DNA of 35,836 nt from Phycisphaera sp. (GTDB lineage: Bacteria; Planctomycetota; Phycisphaerae; Phycisphaerales; Phycisphaeraceae): NCBI GenBank assembly GCA_016125215.1, contig WGMF01000027.1, positions 1 to 35,836 on the forward strand, read 5' to 3'. The notes beneath the pieces were generated by a model. It had not been told where the DNA came from and made no database searches. It saw only the letters and a program-made list of their open reading frames with translations. Positions 8,929-17,992 of the stretch are shown piece after piece. The position numbers and the translations under genes are program-made. How positions within the stretch are numbered: the first letter of the stretch is position 1; the number at the start of each line of letters is the position of its first letter.

Positions 8929-10030
8929 GAGCCTCAACCAATCGACCCGCATCGAGTCCGCCGGCCAGTGGCGGCTGATCGTCATGCGATTCAGCCGACA
9001 CCGTCTGGCGGTCCTTGCGGCGTATCTGCTCGTGCTCTCGTACATCGTGGCGCTTATTGCCGAGGTGGTCGCGCCCTACGCGCCGGACAAGGTGAATCCC
9101 GCCTTTGCGTTCTGCCCGCCGCAACCGCCGCGGTTGAGTGTGACGCAAGGCCTGTATGTCTATCCCATGCTCCGCACCATCGACCCGGTCACGCTGCAGA
9201 AGAATTACACCGAGGACCGCAGCCGTGCCGTGAAACTGGGTTTCCTGGTGAGGGGCGACGCGTACCGGCTTTGCGGCTTGATCCCGATGGACCGGCACCT
9301 GCTCGGGCCCATCGAACACCAGGCCGACGAGGCCCGCGATACTTTCTACCTGTTTGGGGCCGACCGTTTCGGCAGAGACCTCTTGAGCCGAATTGTCTAC
9401 GGGGCGCGCGTGAGCCTCTCGGTCGGGCTGGTCGGCATCGTGCTCTCGTTCATCCTCGGGTGCCTGATCGGTGGTGTCAGCGGTTACGCCGGCGGAAAGA
9501 TTGACGACCTGATCCAGCGTTTCATTGACATCCTCAACGCGATCCCGACGCTGCCGTTGTGGATTTTGTTTGCGGGCCTGATGCCGTTGACCTGGCCGCC
9601 GTTGATGGTCTATTTTGCGATCACACTCGTGCTGAGCCTGCTGGGGTGGCGTGGGCTGGCGCGTGTGGTGCGCGGGCGGATCATCTCCCTGCGTGAGGAG
9701 GATTACGTCACCGCGGCGCGGCTGCTCGGGGCCGGCCACGGGAGGATCATCACCCGCCACCTCCTGCCGGGCATGACCAGCCACATCCTCGTCTCGCTCA
9801 CGTTGAGCATCCCCCAGATGATCCTGGGCGAGACGGCGCTGAGCTTCCTGGGCCTGGGCCTGCGACCGCCTGTGGTGAGTTGGGGCGTGCTGCTGCAGGA
9901 TTGCATGCAGGTCGAGTCGGTGGTCAGCCATGCGTGGCTGCTCTTGCCGGTCTTCTTCATCATCCTCACCGTGATGTGCTTCAACTACGTCGGCGACGGC
10001 CTGCGCGACGCGGCGGACCCTTACCACTGA
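8918..10030 (+). CDS. ABC transporter permease (DppC/OppC type)
   Basis: This is the second membrane subunit of the importer. An N-terminal OppC-like helix (AVLAAYLLVLSYIVALIAEV) is followed by an extended outer segment of about 100 residues. The core starts with FGADRFGRDLLSRIVYGARV, the standard opening of this permease class. The EAA loop YVTAARLLGAGHGRIITRH lies near residues 262-280, and the domain ends with GDGLRDAADPY, the usual C-terminus of DppC-like proteins. The start ATG at 8918 overlaps the end of the upstream fusion gene by 11 bases; an in-frame alternative start at 8900 would only lengthen the overlap. Function, import of a short oligomer across the inner membrane together with the fusion protein, is known for the family; the carbohydrate substrate is inferred from the lyase genes on both sides. 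Confidence 0.93.
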   Translation: MTNKSLNQSTRIESAGQWRLIVMRFSRHRLAVLAAYLLVLSYIVALIAEVVAPYAPDKVNPAFAFCPPQPPRLSVTQGLYVYPMLRTIDPVTLQKNYTEDRSRAVKLGFLVRGDAYRLCGLIPMDRHLLGPIEHQADEARDTFYLFGADRFGRDLLSRIVYGARVSLSVGLVGIVLSFILGCLIGGVSGYAGGKIDDLIQRFIDILNAIPTLPLWILFAGLMPLTWPPLMVYFAITLVLSLLGWRGLARVVRGRIISLREEDYVTAARLLGAGHGRIITRHLLPGMTSHILVSLTLSIPQMILGETALSFLGLGLRPPVVSWGVLLQDCMQVESVVSHAWLLLPVFFIILTVMCFNYVGDGLRDAADPYH

Positions 10031-10109
10031 TTCAACCCCGGCAAGCCCCCGTATCACCAGCGACGATCCAACACGATCGTGACCCGAGTCGGATCGTCAG
10101 TCTAATCAC

Positions 10110-13019
10110 ATGCAAGGGCAACACGCAACGATGATATTGACTTTACCTATTGTCATCCTTGTCATCACCGCAGTTCTTCCAGGACAAACCGTGGCCACGG
10201 AACAACCCGACTATCGTTACCCCGCGACCTGGAACAACCTCGTCTCCAACGACAACCACCCCGGGTTCAACCCGGCTCCGCTCTTCACGGATGAAGAGTT
10301 CTACGGCAAGTGGGATGGGACCCAATGGACCACGCCGGGCTTGTTCGACTACGCCGGCCGACCGGGATTGGCCGCGGTGGGGGTGTGCGTCAAGCGCGGA
10401 GATTACGCGGCCGCGGACGGGGCGCTGCTCAAGTATTTCCGTGAGCGTGAGGGCCTGATCCTGCCCGACCTGCCCGAAGCCAACCCCCGCACGATGATGG
10501 CGGCTGAGCTTTTCATGGACCGGTTCTACATGGAGACGCCGATCGTGCCGTTGTGCCGGTTCGAGGTCGGACGCGAGGCGAGGGAGTTCACACTCGATGT
10601 CACCGATCGGGCCCAACACGGCGAAGTCGGTTTCATGCTCTACAGCCGACACAAGGGCGAGGGCGCAGCTTACTTCAGCAGCCGGGAGTCGGGCGACCAC
10701 CCGCCACAGCTGCGCCTCAAGATCAACGGGCAGACGCGCACACTCGACGCGGTGGCGGACACCTATCTGCGCTATAGCGACAAAGGCAAAGGCAAGGAAC
10801 CCCTGCTGCGGGTCAGCGGCTCGAAGATGGGCGTGATCCTCGATGAAAACTCGTGCGAGGCGCTGATCCGCTTCAGCTTGGAAGGCCTCAACCCCTCCGA
10901 CATCGAACAGGCCGACTTGGTGATCCACGGGTACACCGACGCGGCCACGGGCACGAAGGCGGTGCTGCTGTGCCCCGACTCGATCTCGCCGTTGGACCCC
11001 ACCAACGAGGCCACGCTGGGCTGGGACGACGCGGTCCACAAACTCGGTTCCTACGAAGGGGTCGAGGGCGGGGCCGCGTGGCGTAACCCACCCCAGGGCG
11101 GGCTGTTCATGTGGTTCTTCGTCACCGCCATCGTGCGCTTCCCGCACTACCCGCACGTCATCGCCGCGTACCTCGACACCCACGACGAGCGCTACGCCCA
11201 GCGCGCCATCCAGATCTACCTCGACTACTTCGAGAACCAGATGTTCAACCGACTCGACGACGGCTCGCGCGTCGACAACCTGATCCGCCCGAGCATGGCC
11301 CTCTACAAAAGCCCGTCCATGACACCCCGTGCCTTGAAGATCATGCTCGAACACGCCTGGCGCCTGGGCGATTGGTTCTACGACAAGGGCAAGTGGTTCC
11401 ACAACCACAACTACGGCTCGTCCTTCATCGCCGGGTCCGCCGGCATCGCCTACCAGTTCCCCGAGTTCCGCGACACGCCCAGGTGGTGGGCAAAAAACCA
11501 CGAGCGCGCCCTGCTCTACACCACCAAGGGCGACTTTTCAGCTGACCACTCCTTCTCCGAAGCCAACACGGCCTACGGCTGCATGGTCATGCGCTTCCTG
11601 AATAACTACCGCAGCCTCGCGGTGGCGAGCAAGGCCGAGCTGCCCCCCGAACTGGTCAAGAGTTTCCGCGGCATCGGTCGCTACACCATGGACGTGACCG
11701 ACCCCAGCGGCGTGCTCTTCCCCTACGGCGACACCTCCAAGCCCCACGCCTACGACCCGGACATCATCCGGGGCATTGCCACCGACCACCACGACGACGA
11801 ACTGCTCTACATCATCACCCACGGCCAACAAGGCACGCCACCCACGCGAACCTCCGTCTGGTACCCCGACACGAAGATCGGCATCATGCGCACCGCGTGG
11901 GCGGATCAAAACGCGCTGGCACTCTTCGTGAACGCACGACAAGGCGGCACCCACTGGAAAGCCAGCGTCCTCTCGCTCTGCGCCTACGCCTATGGCCAAC
12001 AGCTCATCGACGACACCTACAACTACCCCGGCCACACGCCCCACCCAAGCGACGCGACGAGCAACCACAACACCATCGAGATCGACGGCAAACCCCAGTC
12101 CCCCGGCGCGGCTAGCGATGGAGGCCTGGTCACTAACCCCGGCTTCGACCACTTTGCCGGCTTCACCGAGGCGTATGCCGGGTTCCGTCACCAGCGCGAC
12201 ATCCTGCTCCTCAAGCCCGCGAAGTTCTGGGTCGTGTCGGATCGGGTGCAAAACAAGACCGACACGCAGGGCACGCACCGTTTCACCCAGACCTGGCACC
12301 CACGCCCCGGTTCAAGGATCACCCTCAACGAACAAACCAAAATTGCACAGACCGATTTCCCCGAAAAAGCCAACATCCAAATCATCCCCGCGGACCCCGG
12401 TCAACTCACCGCGCAACTGCCCGAAGGCTGGTGGTCCAACCAGACGCACACCTACGCCGCGTTTGAAAAAACAGGCGCGGACGGGGCCACGTTCGACACC
12501 GTGCTCTACCCGGTTCCCGCCGGCCAATCCGCAAAGGTGAACGTCACACGGTTGGACATCGGCGAGCCGACCGGCGTGGCCACCGCGTTGAAGATCGATA
12601 TCGACAACCCGCGCGGGCAACAGACCGGGTGGTATTACCTCTCTCACGAGCAATCCCCCACCACACGTGTAGCCAGCCAATTCACCACCGACGCACGGCT
12701 GTTCTATCTTCAAACGCATCGTGACGGAACGGTCCAATCGTTGTCCGTCGAGAAAGCCAGCGTGGTCAGGGATCACCAGCAAACTCTTTTTGCCGCGTCG
12801 AAAACCCTCGACGACATCCATATCGAATGGGACGCCGACACGAAAGTCATCCGTGTCCAGACCGCGGCGCGTGACTTGTCGGCTGACCTGACACTCTTTG
12901 CCCCCTTCGATGTGACGCAAGTCACGCACAACGGTTCACCCACTGCATACACCGCCGACCCAGCCACCCGGTGTATCCAGATCACCGCGCCCAAGCCACA
13001 CGATCACCCCACACCGTGA
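10110..13019 (+). CDS. Heparinase II/III-type polysaccharide lyase with DNRLRE-like insert
   Basis: A large secreted lyase (969 aa). A hydrophobic signal (MILTLPIVILVITAVLPGQ) starts at the ATG at 10131, which may be the true start; the ATG at 10110 adds seven residues. The toroid domain contains WFHNHNYGSSFIAGSAG near residue 430, with Asn and His in the position expected for a heparinase active site, and DFSADHSFSEANTAYG. The beta-sandwich half shows SNHNTIEIDGK near 650, the usual heparinase II/III C-terminal motif. Between about 155 and 305 is an insert with features of the DNRLRE carbohydrate-binding fold (LDVTDRAQHGEVGFMLYS, then FSSRESGDHPPQLRL, then ADTYLRY and ALIRFSLEGL). Related folds act on heparin, alginate and ulvan; the substrate here is open. 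It ends the plus-strand importer run and faces the next gene tail to tail. Confidence 0.88.
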   Translation: MQGQHATMILTLPIVILVITAVLPGQTVATEQPDYRYPATWNNLVSNDNHPGFNPAPLFTDEEFYGKWDGTQWTTPGLFDYAGRPGLAAVGVCVKRGDYAAADGALLKYFREREGLILPDLPEANPRTMMAAELFMDRFYMETPIVPLCRFEVGREAREFTLDVTDRAQHGEVGFMLYSRHKGEGAAYFSSRESGDHPPQLRLKINGQTRTLDAVADTYLRYSDKGKGKEPLLRVSGSKMGVILDENSCEALIRFSLEGLNPSDIEQADLVIHGYTDAATGTKAVLLCPDSISPLDPTNEATLGWDDAVHKLGSYEGVEGGAAWRNPPQGGLFMWFFVTAIVRFPHYPHVIAAYLDTHDERYAQRAIQIYLDYFENQMFNRLDDGSRVDNLIRPSMALYKSPSMTPRALKIMLEHAWRLGDWFYDKGKWFHNHNYGSSFIAGSAGIAYQFPEFRDTPRWWAKNHERALLYTTKGDFSADHSFSEANTAYGCMVMRFLNNYRSLAVASKAELPPELVKSFRGIGRYTMDVTDPSGVLFPYGDTSKPHAYDPDIIRGIATDHHDDELLYIITHGQQGTPPTRTSVWYPDTKIGIMRTAWADQNALALFVNARQGGTHWKASVLSLCAYAYGQQLIDDTYNYPGHTPHPSDATSNHNTIEIDGKPQSPGAASDGGLVTNPGFDHFAGFTEAYAGFRHQRDILLLKPAKFWVVSDRVQNKTDTQGTHRFTQTWHPRPGSRITLNEQTKIAQTDFPEKANIQIIPADPGQLTAQLPEGWWSNQTHTYAAFEKTGADGATFDTVLYPVPAGQSAKVNVTRLDIGEPTGVATALKIDIDNPRGQQTGWYYLSHEQSPTTRVASQFTTDARLFYLQTHRDGTVQSLSVEKASVVRDHQQTLFAASKTLDDIHIEWDADTKVIRVQTAARDLSADLTLFAPFDVTQVTHNGSPTAYTADPATRCIQITAPKPHDHPTP

Positions 13020-13077
13020 ACTCGATCAGCAGGAAACAATGTCCATCACCCGACCCGCGGCGCATCTGCGCCTGATG

Positions 13078-14502
13078 TCACCGGGTCTTGAGGTCCAGCA
13101 CGCGCAGCGCTGTGGGCTTGTGATCGCTGCCCTGTCCCTCCTGCACCAGCACGGAAAGAATCCCCTCGGATTCCCAGAGCGCAGGGTCGGCCAACGGCTC
13201 GGTGAAGAACGGGCCTTCTTCTGAATAGACCCGCTGCCAGTCGTTCCACTCGCTTTCCGCAGTGGCGGCGAAGACCTCGAATCGCCGGGCTTTCTGTGCG
13301 ATCATGTAGGCGGTGTCGTCTTTGCCAAAGAAGAGTTTGGGCCGAGCACCACCGCCGCCGGGCAGTCTGCTCATCACCCACTGACCGGGGCCTTTACGCC
13401 AGTAGTGAAAGTAGGCGGAGGGTTTCGTCTTGGAATTTGCGTTTGGGTGGGCTGGATCATCGGGCGCGGTAAAACCCTCGGGGACCACGTCGGCGTAGTG
13501 ACGCAGGATCGTGTGGATGCGCCCCTGCGAATCGACCGCCTGGCAACATTGATTAGCCAGCCCGCTGTCCATGGGGATCTTGAGCGCCGTGATGCCCGGC
13601 GTGTCCACACGCAGCGGAGACGGGACCGTCTGGTCCAGGTCATTGCGCCACGTCTTGCCCCGGTCTTCACTGTAGGCGTACATCAAATCGTGGTTGGTGT
13701 TGGCGCGACTGGTTTCGCGCCAGACCCACGTCACGTGCATGCGACCCTTCGGGCCGTAGGTGTAGCCATTCGGGTAAGAACAGCGGTTCTTGTCGTTGGG
13801 GTCCTTGTAGACCCCCGCGCCGGAGTCGAGTTGCACAGGATTACTCCACGTCGCGGTGGTGGGGTCATAGGTGTGCATCCACATGTTCCCCCCGCCGGAC
13901 GCGCCGCCGCGGTAGAACATCTGCAGCTTGCCCTCGGGCGTGGCGACAAAGCGCGGGTAGGTCAGACCCCCGATCCGCTTATTGGCCAACTCATCACGGA
14001 CCGGCCCGAACAGCGAGGCGTCCCATTTTGTTTCTTTGGGTCTGTCCGCCACGCCTTTTTTTGAAACACGGTAGTGTAGAAGACTCGTGTGGTGGTCAAA
14101 GGCCAGGTGGATCGTGCCGTCGCCGGGGCAGATGCCCATCGAGATGAAGTTGTGCCCGTCGTTGTTCTTGAAGAGATAATCCGTGAAGCGGATGACCTGC
14201 CACTCCCCCGCGGGGCGCTCACGACGGGCAAGGCAGACGTGACGGTCGGCGTCGTAGTAAGTGGCGTATTGGTAGCCGTTGTACGTGAGGATCGCTTCCT
14301 GTTGACCGGTGACGCCGTTGATGACCGGGCCGTATTTACGAGGGCCGAACTTCGGGTCGCCCAGGACCAGGGCCTTGGCGTCCACGACCGTATCGCCGAC
14401 CTTCTCGATTTTGATCTCCGCCCTCGCCGGGGGCGCAAGCATCACGAGCAATACCACGAACAACACCACGGGTAACGCGATTCGTAGAACAACATTTCCC
14501 AT
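13078..14502 (-). CDS. Secreted BNR_4-family beta-propeller protein, putative ulvan-lyase-like enzyme
   Basis: Second BNR_4 propeller protein. A signal peptide with a long hydrophobic core ends at PPARAE near residue 29. Family blocks are clear: GHNFISMGICPGDGTIHLAF followed by DHHTSLLHYRVS, LTYPRFVATPEGKLQMFYRG followed by GASGGGN, and GRMHVTWVWRETSRANTNHD. The pattern fits the PL24/PL25/GH145 superfamily; of the three copies here this looks most like the ulvan-lyase side, but that is an impression, not a search. The ATG at 14502 shares its A with the TGA of the upstream gene, a TGATG junction that indicates translational coupling; a GTG at 14505 is an alternative. No PEP-CTERM tail is present, so the product is periplasmic or released, unlike its coupled partner. 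Confidence 0.85.
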   Translation of the reverse strand: MGNVVLRIALPVVLFVVLLVMLAPPARAEIKIEKVGDTVVDAKALVLGDPKFGPRKYGPVINGVTGQQEAILTYNGYQYATYYDADRHVCLARRERPAGEWQVIRFTDYLFKNNDGHNFISMGICPGDGTIHLAFDHHTSLLHYRVSKKGVADRPKETKWDASLFGPVRDELANKRIGGLTYPRFVATPEGKLQMFYRGGASGGGNMWMHTYDPTTATWSNPVQLDSGAGVYKDPNDKNRCSYPNGYTYGPKGRMHVTWVWRETSRANTNHDLMYAYSEDRGKTWRNDLDQTVPSPLRVDTPGITALKIPMDSGLANQCCQAVDSQGRIHTILRHYADVVPEGFTAPDDPAHPNANSKTKPSAYFHYWRKGPGQWVMSRLPGGGGARPKLFFGKDDTAYMIAQKARRFEVFAATAESEWNDWQRVYSEEGPFFTEPLADPALWESEGILSVLVQEGQGSDHKPTALRVLDLKTR

Positions 14503-15926
14503 CACCGCCGTCTCCGTGCGAATACAAACAGGCTACTGATCCCCAGCAGCGCCAGCGACGCCGGCTCGGGGACCAGCGAAGCAAAGTAGCCACGCGCGTC
14601 GAACTCGAAGAGCGACAAGGTCTTGGCGTCGCCGCCGGTCGATTGGAACAACATGCTGATGACGCCGTCGCGTTGCCAGCGTTCGAGGTCGTAAGTCGGG
14701 TCAAGGCTGTAACCCGACGCCGCCAGGGTGATGAAGTCCCAATGCTCGCGGTCCATGCTGTGCGCCAAGACAAGGTTGCCCAGACTCGTGCCCGCGATGA
14801 GCACCAGCACTTGGCCGTCCTCGTTGACCATCACCGCCGGCCGCCGACCCGCGGATTCCCCGCCGGTGAATTGCGTGATCTGTGACACGTGCCAGTCCGT
14901 GCCATCGAACCACTCGAGCATCTGCTGCGCCTGGTCGTTGCCGCTGCCAGCCCCCGGTGCCCATCGGCTGGCAACGATCGGCTGATTGTTCTGGTCCACC
15001 GTCATTGAAGTCTGATTGATGTAGCTGTAGTTCTGTGGGATCGAGACCACGAGATCACTCGTCGATTGCGTGATCGTGCCAGCATAAGGCGTGCCGTCGT
15101 CTTTCTTCCATGTGACGCCGTCGTCTTCGGACACCGCGTAATACAGGCCGTGGTTGGTCTGGAACGTGCTCGAACTCGAACGGAAGAGCCAGCTCAGGTG
15201 AATCTTGCCCTCCGAGTCCACCGTGGGTGTGTTCCAGTAGGCGTTTGTCGTTTCCGAGTCCACACCGGAGACATAGCCGTCGATCAGCGGTTGCTTCACG
15301 ACGGACCACGTGTCGGTCGCGGTGTCGTAACGGTTGAGGCGCAGGTCGCCGTTGCCCGAGACGCCGTTTCGGTAGAAAAAGAGCAGGTCGCCGTCGGCGA
15401 GCTTCACGAACTCGGGGTAGGTGACTTGCGTTTCGTTGCCCGTCATGCCGGTGGAACCGAGGTTCGATGTGAAGCTGATCGACGAGCCGGGCGAGAGCAC
15501 CGACGCGGTGGACTTGGCGTAGTTCGTCCCGCCGCCCTGGTTGGCGTGCATGCCCCAGGACATGTGCATGATCCCGTCGCCGTCGACCGCGATGGAGATC
15601 ACGTCGTGCGAGTCGGTGATGTTGTTGGAGAGGAAGTTCGTCTCGCTGAGCGTCCACGCGTCCGAACTGATCGTCCGCCGGGCGATCACGACGTGCCCGT
15701 CGTACCCGTCGTTGGCGGTCGTGTCGGGTTCATAAAAGGCGACAAACTGCTGGTCGCCGACGGTCGTGACGTTGTTGCGCGCAAAGCTCGTGCCGTTGAT
15801 GGTGTTGTTGCCGTAGGCCGTGCCGATCGGGCTGGTGTGAAGATAATCACTCACCAGCACGTCACCGGCGTGGGCGAAACTCACGGTGATAAACAGAACA
15901 AATAAAACGGGGTACAGACGGGCCAT
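14502..15926 (-). CDS. BNR_4-family beta-propeller protein with PEP-CTERM sorting tail
   Basis: Third BNR_4 propeller protein. A signal peptide ends near residue 20 (VSFAHAGDV). Typical blocks are SHDVISIAVDGDGIMHMSWG then MHANQGG, VTYPEFVKLADGDLLFFYRN then GVSGNG, and GKIHLSWLFRS. The C-terminus is VPEPASLALLGISSLF followed by a membrane stretch and RRRR, a complete PEP-CTERM signal. PEP-CTERM proteins are cut by an exosortase and held at or passed through the envelope, so this enzyme should be displayed while its coupled partner is free. A purine-rich ribosome site (GAGAGAGG) precedes the ATG. The gene lies 50 bp after the pseudopilin gene and overlaps the next gene by one base (TGATG), suggesting one operon. 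Enzymatic activity is inferred from family only. Confidence 0.88.
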   Translation of the reverse strand: MARLYPVLFVLFITVSFAHAGDVLVSDYLHTSPIGTAYGNNTINGTSFARNNVTTVGDQQFVAFYEPDTTANDGYDGHVVIARRTISSDAWTLSETNFLSNNITDSHDVISIAVDGDGIMHMSWGMHANQGGGTNYAKSTASVLSPGSSISFTSNLGSTGMTGNETQVTYPEFVKLADGDLLFFYRNGVSGNGDLRLNRYDTATDTWSVVKQPLIDGYVSGVDSETTNAYWNTPTVDSEGKIHLSWLFRSSSSTFQTNHGLYYAVSEDDGVTWKKDDGTPYAGTITQSTSDLVVSIPQNYSYINQTSMTVDQNNQPIVASRWAPGAGSGNDQAQQMLEWFDGTDWHVSQITQFTGGESAGRRPAVMVNEDGQVLVLIAGTSLGNLVLAHSMDREHWDFITLAASGYSLDPTYDLERWQRDGVISMLFQSTGGDAKTLSLFEFDARGYFASLVPEPASLALLGISSLFVFARRRR

Positions 15927-15976
15927 TTCTAAAGCCTCTCTCCCAAAAAAAAAACCACGACTTACGGTGTGGCGGG

Positions 15977-16876
15977 CTACTCACGCCAGTCCTTGGGGAA
16001 GAAGATCGGCTCGGCCCCGCCCTCCGTTTTCGAGCCCATGTTCATCGTGACCTTGAATTCCGCGGGTTCGAAGGTGAAATCTTTGACGCTTCCATCCGTG
16101 AAGGCATAGTTGGTTGTGGCCGGTCCCGTGTTCCAGACCAGCCATGTTTTCTGCTTGGTGAGGTAGTAATCTCCGCGCCCATGGTTGGTCAGAACCTTCG
16201 AACCCGAGCCGCCGTATCGCTGGCACCGATCAGAAGCCACGATGCTGTAAGAGCCGCTGATCCCGCTCCACCCAGTGTCCGCGTAGAAATACATCTTGCT
16301 GTCGATCTTCTGGATAAGTTTGGATTCTTTGATCGCGTATTGTTCCGTGGTCGTGGGGTTCCCACTGGAGTTCGTCGAAGTGGCGGTTTGATTACTCCCC
16401 TGCGCGTTGATGCGGTTGGCGTAGAAGCTGTAGAGCGGGAGGTCCAGACTCATGTTAGTGCTCATGTCATACAACCCCACGCCGGGGCACCACAGGGCCG
16501 AGGTCAGGCGAGGGTCCATGCTTTTAGCGCCACTGATGTACGGGATCAGTTCCGGGGAATCGCCAGCGTACGTGCCCGTGGGGATGATCGGCCTGACGTG
16601 ATTGTTGGCGTCGAGCATGAACTTTTGTGTGCCCGAAGGCCATGAGGTGATGTGGTAGGGATACCACTTTCGGCTGTCCAGCGCATAGGTCGTGTGGGCG
16701 ATGGTCAACTGCCGCAGATTGCTCTTGCACTGAGTCAGACGCGCAATGTACCTGGCTTTCTCGAAAGCCGGCAGGAGCAGTGCGACAAGCAGCACCACGA
16801 TCGTGATGACCACAAGCAGTTCCACAAGGGTGAAGGCCCTGGGTTGGGGGGACGACGTGGGGTGCTTGCGTGTCAT
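15977..16876 (-). CDS. Pseudopilin (type II secretion/prepilin-type protein)
   Basis: A prepilin-type protein. After a basic leader comes [20 protein letters not shown] (residues 14-33): the methylation motif with Phe15 as first mature residue and Glu19 as the conserved fifth residue. The residue before the cut is Ala instead of the usual Gly. The globular part has [11 protein letters not shown] and near the end [12 protein letters not shown], the DG turn common in planctomycete pseudopilins. Its role would be a minor or major subunit of a secretion pseudopilus in the inner membrane and periplasm. No other secretion genes are in the window. It is first in a likely operon with two BNR_4 enzymes. 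A fragment of a second pseudopilin lies at 3248-3862, also beside a BNR_4 gene. GAGGG about 10 nt upstream is a plausible ribosome site. Confidence 0.88.
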   Translation of the reverse strand: MTRKHPTSSPQPRAFTLVELLVVITIVVLLVALLLPAFEKARYIARLTQCKSNLRQLTIAHTTYALDSRKWYPYHITSWPSGTQKFMLDANNHVRPIIPTGTYAGDSPELIPYISGAKSMDPRLTSALWCPGVGLYDMSTNMSLDLPLYSFYANRINAQGSNQTATSTNSSGNPTTTEQYAIKESKLIQKIDSKMYFYADTGWSGISGSYSIVASDRCQRYGGSGSKVLTNHGRGDYYLTKQKTWLVWNTGPATTNYAFTDGSVKDFTFEPAEFKVTMNMGSKTEGGAEPIFFPKDWRE

Positions 16877-16936
16877 GGTTCGGACCCTCGAAAGTTTTCA
16901 CATGCCCTGATCGTGTGGAGGCTCGGATCGTGAAAA

Positions 16937-16968
16937 CGGCTGTGCGACTTTTTTCGTTCGCACAGCCG
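16937..16968 (-). terminator. Hairpin, likely terminator of the PEP-CTERM gene at 17018
   Basis: The arms 16937-16947 and 16958-16968 are perfect 11-bp reverse complements (core CGGCTGTGCGA) with a 10-base loop. Read on the minus strand, the hairpin is followed at once by TTTT. It lies between the end of the PEP-CTERM gene at 17018 and the start of the pseudopilin gene at 16876, so it should end the former transcript and separate the two units. Confidence 0.7.
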
Positions 16969-17017
16969 CTGGAGGAGGATCAAACGGTATCGTGAATGTG
17001 CGTGAATGTACCCATGA

Positions 17018-17824
17018 TTATTTCCGCCGGGGCAGCAAGAGCAGGCCACCGAAGCCCATGAGCGCCAGCGACGCGGGCTCGGGGATGGTCGTGAAGGCCA
17101 GGTCATCAAACCCGCTGCTGGAGGCGCTGCCGTCCGAGACCGCGATGACGATCTGGGCGATTTTGTTGGTGTTCTGGGCGGTGGCGTCCCAGCCGACGTA
17201 GATTTCCGGCCAGGAACCGTCCGTGGAGGTGTCCGCACCGGTGCCTGTCGTCGCGGTGGCGTCGCCGGCCAGATTCAGGAACTGCGTGATGGTGTTGCCG
17301 CCTGAATCCTTGAAGGTGACGTCGAAGTGCCTGATCGAACTGTTAAGGACTTGCGTGAGGACGAAACCCGCCGCATCGACGGTTTGGTCGGCGGTGAACG
17401 TGCTGCCATTCCATGTGCCGAACGAGATCGTGAGAACAGGTGTGACCGACCCGTCGTTATCGAAAAGAAGAGCGCTGCCTGCGGATGAATTGAAGTTGTC
17501 CGAAGTGATGGCACCGCCGGCGTCGGGGTCGTCGGTGGTCATCGCAAAACGAATGTCAGGCAAGGTGGGGTCGGTGAAGGCTACGATGTTGCCCCCCGAT
17601 CCGCCCGTGAAGCCGGCGAAGTCCTGCATGACTTTCAGGTCGCTGCGTGCTTCGAGCGTCGCCTGCGACGTGCCCCACGATTCATCGGGAGCCGATGTCA
17701 CGTCCTGCACCCCGGCGGGGTCGATCACCGTGTAGAGGGTGGGATCGGAAATGGTCGCGGCATGGGCTGAAACGATCAAACCCGCCGAAGCGACCAGCGA
17801 GGTGGCAAAGGTGCGTGCTTTCAT
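17018..17824 (-). CDS. PEP-CTERM sorting-domain protein
   Basis: A secreted protein of 268 aa. The signal peptide is basic then hydrophobic and ends near SAHAATI (residue 22). The tail is IPEPASLALMGFGGLLLL followed by PRRK, a full PEP-CTERM signal: PEP motif, membrane helix and basic end. The middle is rich in Thr, Ser, Asp and Gly, with short beta-like stretches and segments such as FDVTFKDSGGNTITQFLNL; I do not recognise a named domain. A strong ribosome site (TCAGGAGG) lies upstream and is shared with three of the other PEP-CTERM genes nearby. A promoter with a two-half-site operator lies about 90-160 bp upstream (17917-17983) and a hairpin terminator just after it, so it is probably a single-gene unit. 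Its role could be adhesion, glycan binding or matrix, none of which is shown. Confidence 0.85.
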   Translation of the reverse strand: MKARTFATSLVASAGLIVSAHAATISDPTLYTVIDPAGVQDVTSAPDESWGTSQATLEARSDLKVMQDFAGFTGGSGGNIVAFTDPTLPDIRFAMTTDDPDAGGAITSDNFNSSAGSALLFDNDGSVTPVLTISFGTWNGSTFTADQTVDAAGFVLTQVLNSSIRHFDVTFKDSGGNTITQFLNLAGDATATTGTGADTSTDGSWPEIYVGWDATAQNTNKIAQIVIAVSDGSASSSGFDDLAFTTIPEPASLALMGFGGLLLLPRRK

Positions 17825-17916
17825 GATGATGAGCCTCCTGAGAAGCGATTGACCAAGCTTGAGGGAAAGGATCTTGGCAGTTCCGACAGGCTGCTACCAT
17901 CCCCGCATATGTCCAA

Positions 17917-17983
17917 ATTATGTCACAGATTGAGTTGAAAACAATCCCCGTTTTGCGCAACTTTGTGTCTGTTGGCGCAAATA
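17917..17983 (-). promoter_or_regulatory. Promoter and two-half-site operator A, upstream of the PEP-CTERM gene at 17824
   Basis: Read on the minus strand: half-sites TTGCGC at the complements of 17975-17980 and 17955-17960 (20 bp apart), a 10-nt gap, -35 TTGTTT (17939-17944), a 16-nt spacer and -10 CATAAT (17917-17922). The start codon at 17824 would be about 85 nt after the transcript start. Two other blocks (19628-19693, 20752-20817) have the same parts at the same distances. AraC-type activators bind tandem half-sites about 20 bp apart just before the -35, so this fits an activator site. A 12-bp palindrome, TAACGCGCGTTA (17984-17995), abuts the distal half-site and includes the stop codon of the next gene. 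Confidence 0.7.
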
Positions 17984-17992
17984 TAACGCGCG

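Noticed and set aside
10143-11501. 452-codon minus-strand frame opposite the lyase
   Set aside because: It is the antisense of a complete heparinase-type gene and shows no domain.
13059-13072. Hairpin GGCGCA-TC-TGCGCC between the convergent lyase and BNR_4 genes
   Set aside because: The loop is too short and no T-run follows, so it is not a convincing terminator.
15066-15905. 279-codon plus-strand frame opposite the BNR_4 PEP-CTERM gene
   Set aside because: It is the antisense of a gene with signal peptide, family blocks and sorting tail.
15940-15955. Run of ten A between the pseudopilin and BNR_4 genes as a minus-strand terminator
   Set aside because: On the minus strand it is a T-run, but the stem before it has only about four base pairs, and the genes look like one operon.
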